Shown here one piece after another: positions 54,686 through 63,058 of a DNA stretch of 64,000 nucleotides. How positions within the stretch are numbered: the first letter of the stretch is position 1; the number at the start of each line of letters is the position of its first letter. Source of the DNA: Paenibacillus_AP thailandensis (GTDB lineage: Bacteria; Bacillota; Bacilli; Paenibacillales; Paenibacillaceae); contig NZ_JBHUMY010000009.1 of assembly GCF_042685365.1 (NCBI RefSeq), forward strand, positions 1 through 64,000, written 5' to 3'. A model generated the notes under the pieces. The model worked only from the letters and a program-made list of their open reading frames with translations, was not told where the DNA came from and made no database searches. Both the position numbers and the translations under genes were made by a program.

Positions 54686-55627
54686 TTAGTAATTGACCCA
54701 TTTTTTCTGGGCGGCCCATTGCGCTAACGTAATCAGCAGAACGAACAGCAGCAGCACGACGGACACCGAAGAAGCGTAGCCGATCTTCAGGTTCACGAAG
54801 GCTTGCTCGTACAAGTACCACACCATCATGCTCGTGGAGCCGATCGGCCCGCCCTGCGTCATGACGGCGATAATGTCGAACACTTTAAACGTGGATATAA
54901 TGCCGGTGACGAGCAGAAAAAACGACGTAGGCGACAATAACGGAAACGTAATGCGCGCGAACTTCACCCAGACGCCGGCCCCGTCGATTTCCGCCGCCTC
55001 GTACAAGTCGTTCGGAATCGACTGCAAGCCGGCAATATAAATAATCATGTTAAAGCCGATGGACGTCCACACCGAGATCATCATGATCGAAACTAATGCG
55101 AAGTTCGGATCGGCGATCCATTTCGGAGGATTGGATATGCCTATCGCTTTCAAAAACTCGTTAATCGGCCCGTAAGACGGCTGGAACAACACCTGCCAGA
55201 CGACGGCCACGGCCACGATGCTGGAGATGTACGGCATGAAATAAGCGACTTTAAAATAACTTTTCCAATAAACGTTTTTGTTGATCAGGATAGCCAGCAC
55301 CATCGAGATCAGCATGTAAACCGGCACGGTCAGCAGGAAGACGACGTTGTTGCGTACGGACTTCAAAAACGCCGCCTCCTCCAGCAGCTTCTCGAAATTG
55401 CCGAAGCCGATCCATCGGATGCCGTTCCAGCCCGCGACGAAATTCCAGTCCGCGAAGCTTAAAACGACGGTAGCGATAATCGGGATCAGCACGAGAACGG
55501 ATACGCCGAGGAGCATCGGCCCGACAAACAAAAAGCCGGCCAGCGTCTCGCTCCTTTGCAGCGAGCGGCGCCGTTTCGGAACGGGAACGGCGGTTCCGCT
55601 GGCGGGCGCATCGGATTGTTGATTCAT
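54686..55627 (-). CDS. carbohydrate ABC transporter permease (MalF/UgpA type)
   Basis: A 313-residue permease with six segments and the loop YEAAEIDGAGVWVKFARITFPLL. First gene of the locus at 43.6-55.7 kb. ATG at 55627 with GAGGTGTTC in front; the longer frame to 55666 lacks a ribosome site. Confidence 0.93.
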   Translation of the reverse strand: MNQQSDAPASGTAVPVPKRRRSLQRSETLAGFLFVGPMLLGVSVLVLIPIIATVVLSFADWNFVAGWNGIRWIGFGNFEKLLEEAAFLKSVRNNVVFLLTVPVYMLISMVLAILINKNVYWKSYFKVAYFMPYISSIVAVAVVWQVLFQPSYGPINEFLKAIGISNPPKWIADPNFALVSIMMISVWTSIGFNMIIYIAGLQSIPNDLYEAAEIDGAGVWVKFARITFPLLSPTSFFLLVTGIISTFKVFDIIAVMTQGGPIGSTSMMVWYLYEQAFVNLKIGYASSVSVVLLLFVLLITLAQWAAQKKWVNY

Positions 55628-55664
55628 TCGGAACACCTCGCTACTCTTTAATCGGGATGTTCCC

Positions 55665-55728
55665 ATTATAAAAAAAATGCCGTCTGCGCTTTGACGGTAT
55701 TTTGATCATATTCGCTCTCATTTTGACT
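55665..55728 (-). promoter_or_regulatory. promoter of the permease operon with two ATTTTGA elements
   Basis: TATAAT (minus strand, 55665-55670) follows a T-tract and a CCGTC/GACGG stem, with no -35 match. Plus-strand ATTTTGACT at 55720-55728 lies 50 bases away, and ATTTTGATC at 55699 gives a direct repeat with 21-base spacing, two helical turns, as AraC-type regulators prefer. The stem plus eight T (minus strand) could also act as a terminator. Confidence 0.55.
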
Positions 55729-55774
55729 ATTTAAGGGTTGCTTACGTCCTCCGTCCTAGCCTTTTCATTTCCTT

Positions 55775-56040
55775 AGCTCCGGTATCCCATCTGCTCAGGG
55801 ATCGCTATGCCTCTTTTTGCTTCTACTCCGTTACCTTGATATATCTGTTCAAGTTCATCACTCACACTGCATCTCTTTTCGCTTTACTCCGGTATCCCGT
55901 CTGTTCAGGATCATTTTTTCTCTTGCCCGATACCCTGTCACTCAGGGTGAACATTATTTACCTTCTATTTCCTTACTTTTTGCTTCGATTCCCTTTAAAC
56001 AGGAGTAACATTTTACGAAACTCCTTGAAACAGGAACAGA
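55775..56040. repeat. array of degenerate mini-hairpins
   Basis: Six loosely related units occur at about 55779, 55826, 55886, 55927, 55985 and 56016. Each has a 4-6 bp stem around a 6-9 base loop: ATCCC/GGGAT, CTTGA/TCAAG, ATCC/GGAT, ACCCT/AGGGT, TCCCT/AGGAG and TCCT/AGGA. The stem bases change but pairing is kept. TCCGGTATCCC-(A/G)-TCTG-(C/T)-TCAGG is shared by the first and third. It fills the gene-free stretch ahead of the IS1595-like gene. Confidence 0.55.
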
Positions 56041-56061
56041 TGTTTGGTAAAATAAAAAAAT

Positions 56062-56077
56062 AAGAACACATGTTCTT
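56062..56077. promoter_or_regulatory. LexA/DinR-like palindrome
   Basis: AAGAACACATGTTCTT is a perfect palindrome with seven-base arms. Its core GAACACATGTTC fits the Bacillus SOS box (GAAC-RNRY-GTTC), differing only in the outer C/G. It overlaps a possible -10 (TTATAAA) and lies 26 bases ahead of the IS1595-like gene. Confidence 0.5.
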
Positions 56078-56103
56078 ATAAAAAGAGTCAGGGGCGTCGT
56101 TCC

Positions 56104-56973
56104 ATGGAGAAAATAATTCGGCAATTCGAACAAACTTTTCGCTCATCGGAAGACTGTCATCAATATCTTTATCAATTAAAATGGCCCCATGGATACGAAT
56201 GTCCGCGCTGCATGCACAAGCATTGCTACACGATTGCCACTCGCATGCTGCCTTTGTACGAGTGCCGGTCCTGCCGCCATCAAACGACGCTAACCTCTGG
56301 CACTATTATGGATAAATCCCGAACCCCGATAAGGCGGTGGCTCCTTGCCCTTTTTCTGTTCGTTCATCCCGGTTCGAATGGCATAAATGCCGTATCGCTA
56401 GCCGAGCTGCTGCAAGTAACCTATAAGACGGCTTGGTCGATGTTGAGCAAAATTCGTTACGCCCTCTCCAAAATGGATGCGGACAAGCCTCTGAGCGGAA
56501 CGGTGGAGGCCATCGTCGCTTCATATTGCAGGCCTTTAATCGGTTCTCTCCTCCCCCATCCCAAGGAGAGTCCGGTCGTTGTCGCCGCCAATCTCAATTG
56601 TTCCTATGCTCCAAGCAACATCAAGCTTAAAATAGCGGACCTGTCCTGCCTTCGCGAAACGAACCATAACGTCCTGAACGCGGAAGGGGAAGAATGGTTC
56701 AGCACCAGCCATGCATCGGTCGCCGAATCCGTCTCCTTTTTTCGGATGCCGATCAAGCATCGGGCGGAAAGCAGAGCGCTCCGCGCTATCGCCAAACAAG
56801 CCCAACAATGGGCGGCAAGAACTTACCGCGGCATAAGCAAACGTAATTTGCAGCTCTACTTGGACGAGTTTTGCTTTCGCTTCAATTGGATATTCCATCG
56901 CCAATCCGAATCTGCGCCTCTTCTGTCCTTATGTCATGCATGCTTAAAGACGAATGTCCGCCGACCATCCTAA
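56104..56973 (+). CDS. IS1595-like protein lacking catalytic DE
   Basis: A 289-residue protein with the full layout of IS1595 transposases. A zinc ribbon (Cys33, Cys36, Cys54, Cys57) is followed by an HTH region (AVSLAELLQVTYKTAWSMLSKI, about 96-117), the RNase H-like segment from about 130, and the closing RGISKRNLQLYLDEFCFRFNW. Where active members read VEVDETYIGG, this one reads GTVEAIVASYC, so the first catalytic Asp and adjacent Glu are missing. The frame is otherwise intact. Ribosome site AGGGGCG at nine bases. No clear terminal inverted repeats were found. It may be a domesticated DNA-binding protein or a recently inactivated transposase; the undamaged frame favours the former. Confidence 0.85.
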   Translation: MEKIIRQFEQTFRSSEDCHQYLYQLKWPHGYECPRCMHKHCYTIATRMLPLYECRSCRHQTTLTSGTIMDKSRTPIRRWLLALFLFVHPGSNGINAVSLAELLQVTYKTAWSMLSKIRYALSKMDADKPLSGTVEAIVASYCRPLIGSLLPHPKESPVVVAANLNCSYAPSNIKLKIADLSCLRETNHNVLNAEGEEWFSTSHASVAESVSFFRMPIKHRAESRALRAIAKQAQQWAARTYRGISKRNLQLYLDEFCFRFNWIFHRQSESAPLLSLCHACLKTNVRRPS

Positions 56974-57129
56974 ACGGATGCCCCGTCGGTCCCTTTGTCC
57001 TCTTAGCCGGTCTAACCCGGCATATACAGATGTTCTCTTATCCAGGAACGATCACTTTTTGTAATCATTGAAGGCATGTTAAAAATCGTGTTTCATTTCT
57101 CGAATCAGGAAAGATCTGATCTTTGTGGC

Positions 57130-57350
57130 AATCTCTTAGCCAAAGATGATCCGCTCTTTTTTGGGGTTTCTTTAGGACAAGTAGATCCGTTCTTTGTCAG
57201 TTATTCCTTGTTCCAAGTGGATCCGCTCTCTTTGGGGGCTCTTTAGGCAAGCAGATCCGCTCTTTTGGGAGGTCTCTTGAGCCAAAGTGAGTGGGTTCTC
57301 TTAGGACAAAGAGAGCAGCTCTATGGCATGCTCTCTTGCGACAAGTTCAA
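57130..57350. repeat. degenerate direct repeats, about 34-bp period
   Basis: Copies of a unit close to CTCTTTAGGACAAGNAGATC followed by CGCTCTTTTGGGG start at about 57132, 57169, 57206, 57240, 57273, 57299 and 57332. GATCCGCTCTTT is best kept in the first four. GGACAA recurs as in the array at 3428-3645. There is no open frame through it. Flanking stretches 56974-57129 and 57351-57508 show nothing recognisable. Confidence 0.6.
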
Positions 57351-57508
57351 CATGCTTTTTCGAGGAAAGATGGCGGTAACTTTTTCCCTTCCTGAGCTGA
57401 GGGGATAGTAATGCAAAACAGATAAAAACCCCGATCCAATGCATGCTTGCCGGCCGCCTCCGGGATTCCGTTATCACGTGCTCAGCATAAGCTGAAGGTG
57501 GCACACTA

Positions 57509-58321
57509 TTACCGTCCGTGCAACATCCATTCATGCTCGGGATCGTTAAAAAATTTCCACGTGCGGACCGGACCCGCCATGACGTTCAAGTAGTAAACCT
57601 CGTAACCGGCAGGAGCCGATACGGGATGATAGCCTTTCGGCACCAGCACCGCCTCCCCGTCTTTCACGGTGAGCGTTTCGTCCAAGGACCGGTCATCGGT
57701 GTATACCCGCTGCACGGCAAATCCTTGTCCGGGATTCACCTTGAAATAATACGTTTCTTCGAGCAGCGATTCGTCCGGGAGCGCATCGCGGTCGTGTTTA
57801 TGGGGCGGGTAACTGGACCAGTGGCCTTCGGGCGTAAACACTTCGACGACGAGCAAGCTCCCCGCAGGCTCTCCTTCCGGCAAAATATTGTGCACGAACC
57901 GTTCCATGCTTCCGCTGCCCCGCACTTCCACGCCAACCTGCCCGGGCTCGATTAACCGCGCTTCGTAACCTTCCTTGCCGGGAGCCGAACAGACCGCAAG
58001 CTCGACGTCGGTCAAAGCCGTAAAGTCGTACCGGTCGCCGAACGGAACGTATACCGAATACGGCGGTATTTTCTCGAAAACGCTCATCCGCCCGCCAATT
58101 GCGGTCCACTCCTGCTTCGACGTCTTGACGTTACCCTTGCCGCTCAGCAATACGAGGCATACTTCGCGGTCTTCCGTTTCCCGGCTTAACCGCTGTCCAG
58201 CCTTTAGCTTAAGCGCTTCGAAGCCGACATATCGCCAGCCCGCCGATTCCGGCGTAATTTTCATTACGGTACCGTTCCCGTCCGGCCGGGCCGCGGCCGG
58301 CACGATCAATTTCGAGGTCAT
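57509..58321 (-). CDS. iolB: 5-deoxy-glucuronate isomerase
   Basis: A 270-residue double cupin enzyme of inositol breakdown, turning 5-deoxy-glucuronate into 5-dehydro-2-deoxygluconate. Metal ligands sit in YPPHKHDRD and LEETYYFKV; VPKGYHPVSAPAGYEVYYLNVMAG is diagnostic. Length fits the family (about 270). Last gene of the iol operon; no clear terminator follows it. Confidence 0.95.
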   Translation of the reverse strand: MTSKLIVPAAARPDGNGTVMKITPESAGWRYVGFEALKLKAGQRLSRETEDREVCLVLLSGKGNVKTSKQEWTAIGGRMSVFEKIPPYSVYVPFGDRYDFTALTDVELAVCSAPGKEGYEARLIEPGQVGVEVRGSGSMERFVHNILPEGEPAGSLLVVEVFTPEGHWSSYPPHKHDRDALPDESLLEETYYFKVNPGQGFAVQRVYTDDRSLDETLTVKDGEAVLVPKGYHPVSAPAGYEVYYLNVMAGPVRTWKFFNDPEHEWMLHGR

Positions 58322-58375
58322 CCCTTCGCCTCCTTCGAGCTTCCTTCGAGCTTGTGTATGGAAGGCTCATTGCCT

Positions 58376-59416
58376 TCATCCGCAGCTTGCCGCGGACATT
58401 TCTACCGCCTCCGACAGCTTAACCGGCCTTCCGAGCCGGCTCGACCATTTCGCGGCAAGCGCCATCAGCTCTGCCTGCAGGCCGTCTCCGCCTCCTACCG
58501 TCACATCGCGGTTTTCTGCGATGCATTGGATGAACTGCCTTGTCTCGTCGATATAAGCTTCATTGTACCGCTCGAGGAAAAAATGCAGCGGCTTGTCGCG
58601 GCGAACGCCTTCGGCATTATGGACCTCGGCCGTATTCGGATAATCGTTGGCGGCCGAGACGCTGCCTCCCGAACCAAACACCTCGACCCGCTGGTCGTAG
58701 CCGTATACCGCCTGCCGGCTGTTGTCGATAACAGCAAGGGCGCCGTTCGTAAACCGGACGGTTACAACGGCCGTATCGACATCTCCGTACCGTTCGAACA
58801 CCGGATTCACAAGCACGCTCCCGCAGGCAAACACCTCTTCCGCCTCGCAGTCCGACACATAACGGGCCATATCGAAATCGTGGATCATCATGTCCATGAA
58901 AATGCCGCCGGAAGAACGGATATATTGTTCGCTCGGAGGGTTCGGGTCGCGCGACGTAATTTTAACGATATGCGGCACGCCTATCCCTCCGTTTTGCACA
59001 ATCTCCCGCACCCGCCGGAAATTATGGTCGAATCGGCGGTTGAAACCGATCTGCAGCTTGACTCCGGCAGCCTGCACCGCTTCCAACGCTTCTTTCGTCT
59101 GCATAATGTCCAGACTGATCGGCTTCTCGCAAAAAATATGTTTGCCGGCCGCCGCCGCGAGCTTAATGAGCGAAACATGCGTATCGGTCGGGGAGCATAT
59201 CAATACGGCGTCGATATCGGGATCGCCCATCACTTCGCCGCCGTCTTGCGTAACGATGCCGATCCCTCTTGCCCGTGCCCACTCTTGCAAACGACCGTCT
59301 GCGAGCGGGTCGCTGATTGCGCGCACTTCCGCGTTCGGCAGCCGGAGCAAATTGTCGGCATGAATTTTTCCGATTCTGCCTGCGCCGATGATGGCGACTT
59401 TCACTTTATCGGACAT
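58376..59416 (-). CDS. iolG: myo-inositol 2-dehydrogenase
   Basis: A 346-residue Gfo/Idh/MocA dehydrogenase that oxidises myo-inositol to scyllo-inosose with NAD. The Rossmann motif is IIGAGRIGKIHADNL and the catalytic Lys lies in FCEKPIS. ATG at 59416 has AGGAGGAACGTGAGC in front. Its place between iolA and iolB fixes the function. Confidence 0.95.
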   Translation of the reverse strand: MSDKVKVAIIGAGRIGKIHADNLLRLPNAEVRAISDPLADGRLQEWARARGIGIVTQDGGEVMGDPDIDAVLICSPTDTHVSLIKLAAAAGKHIFCEKPISLDIMQTKEALEAVQAAGVKLQIGFNRRFDHNFRRVREIVQNGGIGVPHIVKITSRDPNPPSEQYIRSSGGIFMDMMIHDFDMARYVSDCEAEEVFACGSVLVNPVFERYGDVDTAVVTVRFTNGALAVIDNSRQAVYGYDQRVEVFGSGGSVSAANDYPNTAEVHNAEGVRRDKPLHFFLERYNEAYIDETRQFIQCIAENRDVTVGGGDGLQAELMALAAKWSSRLGRPVKLSEAVEMSAASCG

Positions 59417-59448
59417 GCTCACGTTCCTCCTAAAATTTTGTGGCATTG

Positions 59449-60909
59449 CTACCAGCGGGCAGTCACCATTTTTTTGCGCGTATAAAACTCGACGCCGTCC
59501 GCTCCGTTCGCATGCAGATCGCCGTAGAACGAGTTCTTCCAGCCGGAGAACGGGAAGAAGGCCATTGGTGCCGGAACCCCTATATTAATGCCGAGCATTC
59601 CCGCATCGATCGTCTCGCGGAATTGACGGACGTTGCCGCCGTCTCTTGTGAACAGGCAGGCGCCGTTGGCGAATTCCGAGCGGTTCGCCAGCTCAATCGC
59701 CTCCTCCAGCGTGTCGGCCCGGACGATCGACAGGACGGGAGCGAAAATTTCGTCCTCCCATATTTTCATCCCGCTATTCACCCCATCGAAAATCGTCGGC
59801 CCGACGAAATAGCCTTTTTCGTTCGCCGCTGCATCCTTTCTTCCGTCCCGGACCAGCAGCGCGCCTTCTTTCTCGCCAATCTCGATGTAACGGAGCGTCC
59901 GTTCCTTGTGCGGACCACGGATAACCGGTCCGAGGAAGACGCCCTCGTCAAGTCCGTTGCCGATCGTAATCGCATCGGCCGCTTCCTTGAGCTTGGCGAC
60001 TAGCCGATCTCCGATATCGCCTACCGCGACCACGACCGCGCACGCCATGCACCGTTCGCCGGCCGAACCGAAGGCGGCGCCGACGATTTGCTGTACGGCG
60101 GCGTCCAGATCCGCATCGGGCATGACGATCGAATGGTTTTTGGCGCCGGCGAGCGCCTGCACTCTTTTCCCGAAAGCGGAACCCGTCCTGTACACATATT
60201 CCGCCACCGGCCGGGAACCGACGAACGATACCGCCTGGATATCCCGATGCTCCAGCAGCCCGTTCACGACGTCATGTCCGCCATGCACGATATTCAATAC
60301 GCCGCCCGGCAGTCCGGCTTCGGCGAACAGCTGGGCGAGCCGGTTCGCCAGCAGCGGCGTCCGTTCGGACGGCTTCAGGACGAAGGCATTCCCGCAAGCG
60401 ATCGCGAGCGGAAACATCCAGCACGGAACCATCATCGGGAAGTTAAACGGCGTAATGCCGCAGACGATGCCGACCGGATAGCGGTACATGCCCGATTCGA
60501 GATTCGTGGCGATATCGGGAAGCTGCCTGCCCATCATAAGCGTCGGAGCGCCTGCCGCGAATTCGACGCATTCGATCCCACGCTGGACTTCGCCGTATGC
60601 TTCGGCGTAGCTTTTGCCGTTCTCTTGCGTAATAAGCCGGGCGAGCTCCTCCCAATGCTCAACGAGCAGCTGCTGGTATTTGAAGAGAACGCGCGCGCGC
60701 CGCGGAACCGGCGTCCGGCTCCACGAGCGGAACGCTTCCTTCGCCGCCTGCACGGCCGCGTCCACATCTTCTTTCGAGGAAAGCGGCACATTAACCAAAA
60801 TTTCCTCCGTCGCCGGATTGTAGACCGGCTCGGTTGACGACGCCGACGATTCCGTCCATCGGCCGCCGATCCAATTACTAATCGTCGCGGTTTTGCTCAA
60901 ATTTGTCAC
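59449..60909 (-). CDS. iolA: methylmalonate-semialdehyde dehydrogenase (CoA-acylating)
   Basis: A 486-residue aldehyde dehydrogenase converting malonate semialdehyde to acetyl-CoA in the inositol pathway. Catalytic Cys287 lies in GSAGERCMA, and the region GAKNHSIVMPDAD lacks the general-base Glu, as in all CoA-acylating MMSDH enzymes. FNFPMMVPCWMFP is the usual family motif. It sits between iolC and iolG. Confidence 0.95.
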   Translation of the reverse strand: MTNLSKTATISNWIGGRWTESSASSTEPVYNPATEEILVNVPLSSKEDVDAAVQAAKEAFRSWSRTPVPRRARVLFKYQQLLVEHWEELARLITQENGKSYAEAYGEVQRGIECVEFAAGAPTLMMGRQLPDIATNLESGMYRYPVGIVCGITPFNFPMMVPCWMFPLAIACGNAFVLKPSERTPLLANRLAQLFAEAGLPGGVLNIVHGGHDVVNGLLEHRDIQAVSFVGSRPVAEYVYRTGSAFGKRVQALAGAKNHSIVMPDADLDAAVQQIVGAAFGSAGERCMACAVVVAVGDIGDRLVAKLKEAADAITIGNGLDEGVFLGPVIRGPHKERTLRYIEIGEKEGALLVRDGRKDAAANEKGYFVGPTIFDGVNSGMKIWEDEIFAPVLSIVRADTLEEAIELANRSEFANGACLFTRDGGNVRQFRETIDAGMLGINIGVPAPMAFFPFSGWKNSFYGDLHANGADGVEFYTRKKMVTARW

Positions 60910-60934
60910 GGTTTCCTGCTCTCCTTTCCCTTCG

Positions 60935-61939
60935 TCAGCTTCGGTTCGTTTCGTTGCATTCGTCGATATATCGGCTTACCTGTTCCGCCGTCGGCATCGC
61001 GTCGGAGCAGCTATGGCTCGAGACGACGATTGCCGCTGCGGCGCTGCCGAACTCCATGCTTCTGGCGATCGGCCACTGCCGCATCAAGCCGTACAGGAAA
61101 CCGGCCGCATACGAATCGCCGGCTCCGAACGTCTTGACGACATTCGCCGGAAAGCTTCTGGCGCGATGGCTCGCGCCGTCCTTCGCGTAGGCGATAGACC
61201 CTTCTTTTCCGTGTTTAATCACGACAATCCGGGCTTTGTAATCGAACCATTTGGACGCCGTCGCCTCGTCGCTCCGATCCGGGTTCGACTCGAACCGCTC
61301 CATTAAGTCGAATTCTTCGCGAGTGCCGAAAATAATATCGCATTTCTCCGCCGCCAGATTGTAATAGACGGCCGTCTCTTCCTTCGATGTCCACGTATAC
61401 GGCCGATAATCCAGATCGAAAGCGATAACGGCGCCGTGCCTGCGGGCATAATCGAGCGCCTGAAATACCGCTTCGCGGGAAGGACTTTGGGCCAGCGCCG
61501 TACCGGAGACAAGCAGCAGCTTGGCGCTTGCAATGACGTCCTCTCGGACCTCGGCCGCGTGAAGCTTCAGGTCGGCGACGTTATCCCGGTACATCAGGAT
61601 GCTGCAATCGGCGGGGCTTTTAATTTCCGTGAAAGCGAGGCCCGTCACGGCGCCCGTCCTGTCCGTTACGACACCGGCCGTATCGATGCCGTTCCGCTCC
61701 AGATAGCGGACGATAAAACGTCCCATCTGGTCGTCCGCCACTTTGCCGATAAAGCCGGCCGCCAGCCCAAGCCTGGCCATGCCGATGCATATATTCGCCG
61801 GGGAACCGCCGACGTATTTCGTAAAGGTTACCGTATCCTCCATCGGACGGTTGATCTCGTTTGCGTTCAAATCGATGCACAGCCGCCCGATAGCGACAAA
61901 ATCGAGCGGTTTTTTCTCATCGAAAACGATCGTGCTCAT
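60935..61939 (-). CDS. iolC: 5-dehydro-2-deoxygluconokinase
   Basis: A 334-residue PfkB-family kinase acting on 5-dehydro-2-deoxygluconate. GGSPANICIGMARLG opens the fold and FGAGDSYAAGF holds the catalytic Asp. ATG at 61939 has AGGAG in front; the longer frame to 62188 overlaps iolE and is rejected. Confidence 0.95.
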   Translation of the reverse strand: MSTIVFDEKKPLDFVAIGRLCIDLNANEINRPMEDTVTFTKYVGGSPANICIGMARLGLAAGFIGKVADDQMGRFIVRYLERNGIDTAGVVTDRTGAVTGLAFTEIKSPADCSILMYRDNVADLKLHAAEVREDVIASAKLLLVSGTALAQSPSREAVFQALDYARRHGAVIAFDLDYRPYTWTSKEETAVYYNLAAEKCDIIFGTREEFDLMERFESNPDRSDEATASKWFDYKARIVVIKHGKEGSIAYAKDGASHRARSFPANVVKTFGAGDSYAAGFLYGLMRQWPIARSMEFGSAAAAIVVSSHSCSDAMPTAEQVSRYIDECNETNRS

Positions 61940-61967
61940 CGTCTGCTCCTTTCCGGCCCGGTCGGGC

Positions 61968-62867
61968 TCATAACGCCGATAAATAGCGCAGCGAGCGAAG
62001 CGCGTATTCGTATGGCGGATGCAGGGCGGGATCCTGCTCTCCCTCCAGCATCGCCCAGCCGTCGTAACCGCGCGAACGCAGCTCGGAAAGAATCGGCGCA
62101 AAGTCGATGCAGCCGTCCCCCGGAACCGTGAAGACGCCCTTTCGGATACATGCAATAAAATCGGCTCCTTCGGCGCGGGCTTCATCAAGCACCGCCCGGC
62201 GGACGTCCTTCAAATGGATGTACGCGATCCGCTCGTAATGCTGGCGAAGGACGGCAAGCGGATCGGCTCCGCCGTAATAAGCGTGGCCCGTGTCGTACAG
62301 CAAATAGACGAGCGAGGGATCGGTCAACTCCATCAGCCGATCGATCTCGTCCGGCCGCTCCACGACCGTTCCGCCGTGATGATGATATGCCAGCTTCATC
62401 CCGTATTCGCGGGCGATGCGGCCGGCGGCGTTCAGCCCTTCCGCAAGCGATCGCCAGCCCGCTTCGTCAAGCCGAAGCACTTCCTTCTCGTGCGGCGTCC
62501 GCCGCGGATCGAAATGGAGCGACCCGCCGATTTCGGCCGTACTGATCACCGTGCTGCCCATGCCGTGAAGAAACTCGGCATGCTTGCGGTATGCGTCAAG
62601 CTCCCGCTCGCGGTAAGCCGGTTCGGAGAACAACACCGACTTCCATTGCGAAACGAGCCGAATGCCGCGCGTTTCCAGCTCTTTGCGCAATACGGCCGGG
62701 TCTTGCGGGAATTTTCGGCCCATTTCCGTACCGGTCAAACCAAGCTTTTGAATATCGTCAAGAATCTTATCGTAAGGCGTATCGGCCCCGTGCTCCCGCA
62801 CGTCCTCTCCGACCCAATTAATCGGATGAATGCCAAGCTTAAATCCCCATCCCCAATTTTCCGGCAT
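61968..62867 (-). CDS. iolE: myo-inosose-2 dehydratase
   Basis: A 299-residue TIM-barrel enzyme that dehydrates scyllo-inosose. LGIHPINWVGEDVREHG, YHHHGGTVVE and DTGHAYYGGADP are typical; His and Asp/Glu bind Mn or Co. ATG at 62867 follows GAGAGGTGGG. Confidence 0.95.
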   Translation of the reverse strand: MPENWGWGFKLGIHPINWVGEDVREHGADTPYDKILDDIQKLGLTGTEMGRKFPQDPAVLRKELETRGIRLVSQWKSVLFSEPAYRERELDAYRKHAEFLHGMGSTVISTAEIGGSLHFDPRRTPHEKEVLRLDEAGWRSLAEGLNAAGRIAREYGMKLAYHHHGGTVVERPDEIDRLMELTDPSLVYLLYDTGHAYYGGADPLAVLRQHYERIAYIHLKDVRRAVLDEARAEGADFIACIRKGVFTVPGDGCIDFAPILSELRSRGYDGWAMLEGEQDPALHPPYEYALRSLRYLSAL

Positions 62868-62950
62868 ACGTAAACCCACCTCTCCGCAGCGCAATAGGCG
62901 CTTAGTTGTGGCCCGCTTGTCTATCGTTCGACGGTTATTCTCGATCTGTC

Positions 62951-63040
62951 GGTATGAGCGTTACTATTGGTATAAGCGTTGCTGTTGGTGTGAGCGTTAC
63001 TTGCGGTATAAGCGTTGCTGTTGGTATGAGCGTTACTGTC
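62951..63040. repeat. 5 x 18-bp minisatellite between iolE and iolD
   Basis: Five exact-length 18-base units: GGTATGAGCGTTACTATT, GGTATAAGCGTTGCTGTT, GGTGTGAGCGTTACTTGC, GGTATAAGCGTTGCTGTT (identical to unit 2) and GGTATGAGCGTTACTGTC. GAGCGTT/AAGCGTT is kept in all. It lies in the iolD-iolE gap, just after the iolD stop. A plus-strand frame through it would give GMSVTI-type hexapeptides but has no ribosome site. Confidence 0.9.
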
Positions 63041-63058
63041 GGCTATCGGTATTGTCGC

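Noticed and set aside
55665..55700. Simple intrinsic terminator upstream of the permease operon
   Set aside because: The CCGTC/GACGG stem with eight T could terminate, but no minus-strand gene lies upstream and TATAAT follows directly, so a promoter reading is preferred.
55775..57130. Complete insertion sequence with terminal inverted repeats
   Set aside because: No matching inverted ends or target-site duplication could be found on either side of the IS1595-like gene.
57130..57350. Possible CRISPR array
   Set aside because: Repeats are degenerate, spacers are not separable and no cas genes are present.
62951..63040. Possible CRISPR array
   Set aside because: Units abut with no spacers and are only 18 bases; it is a minisatellite.
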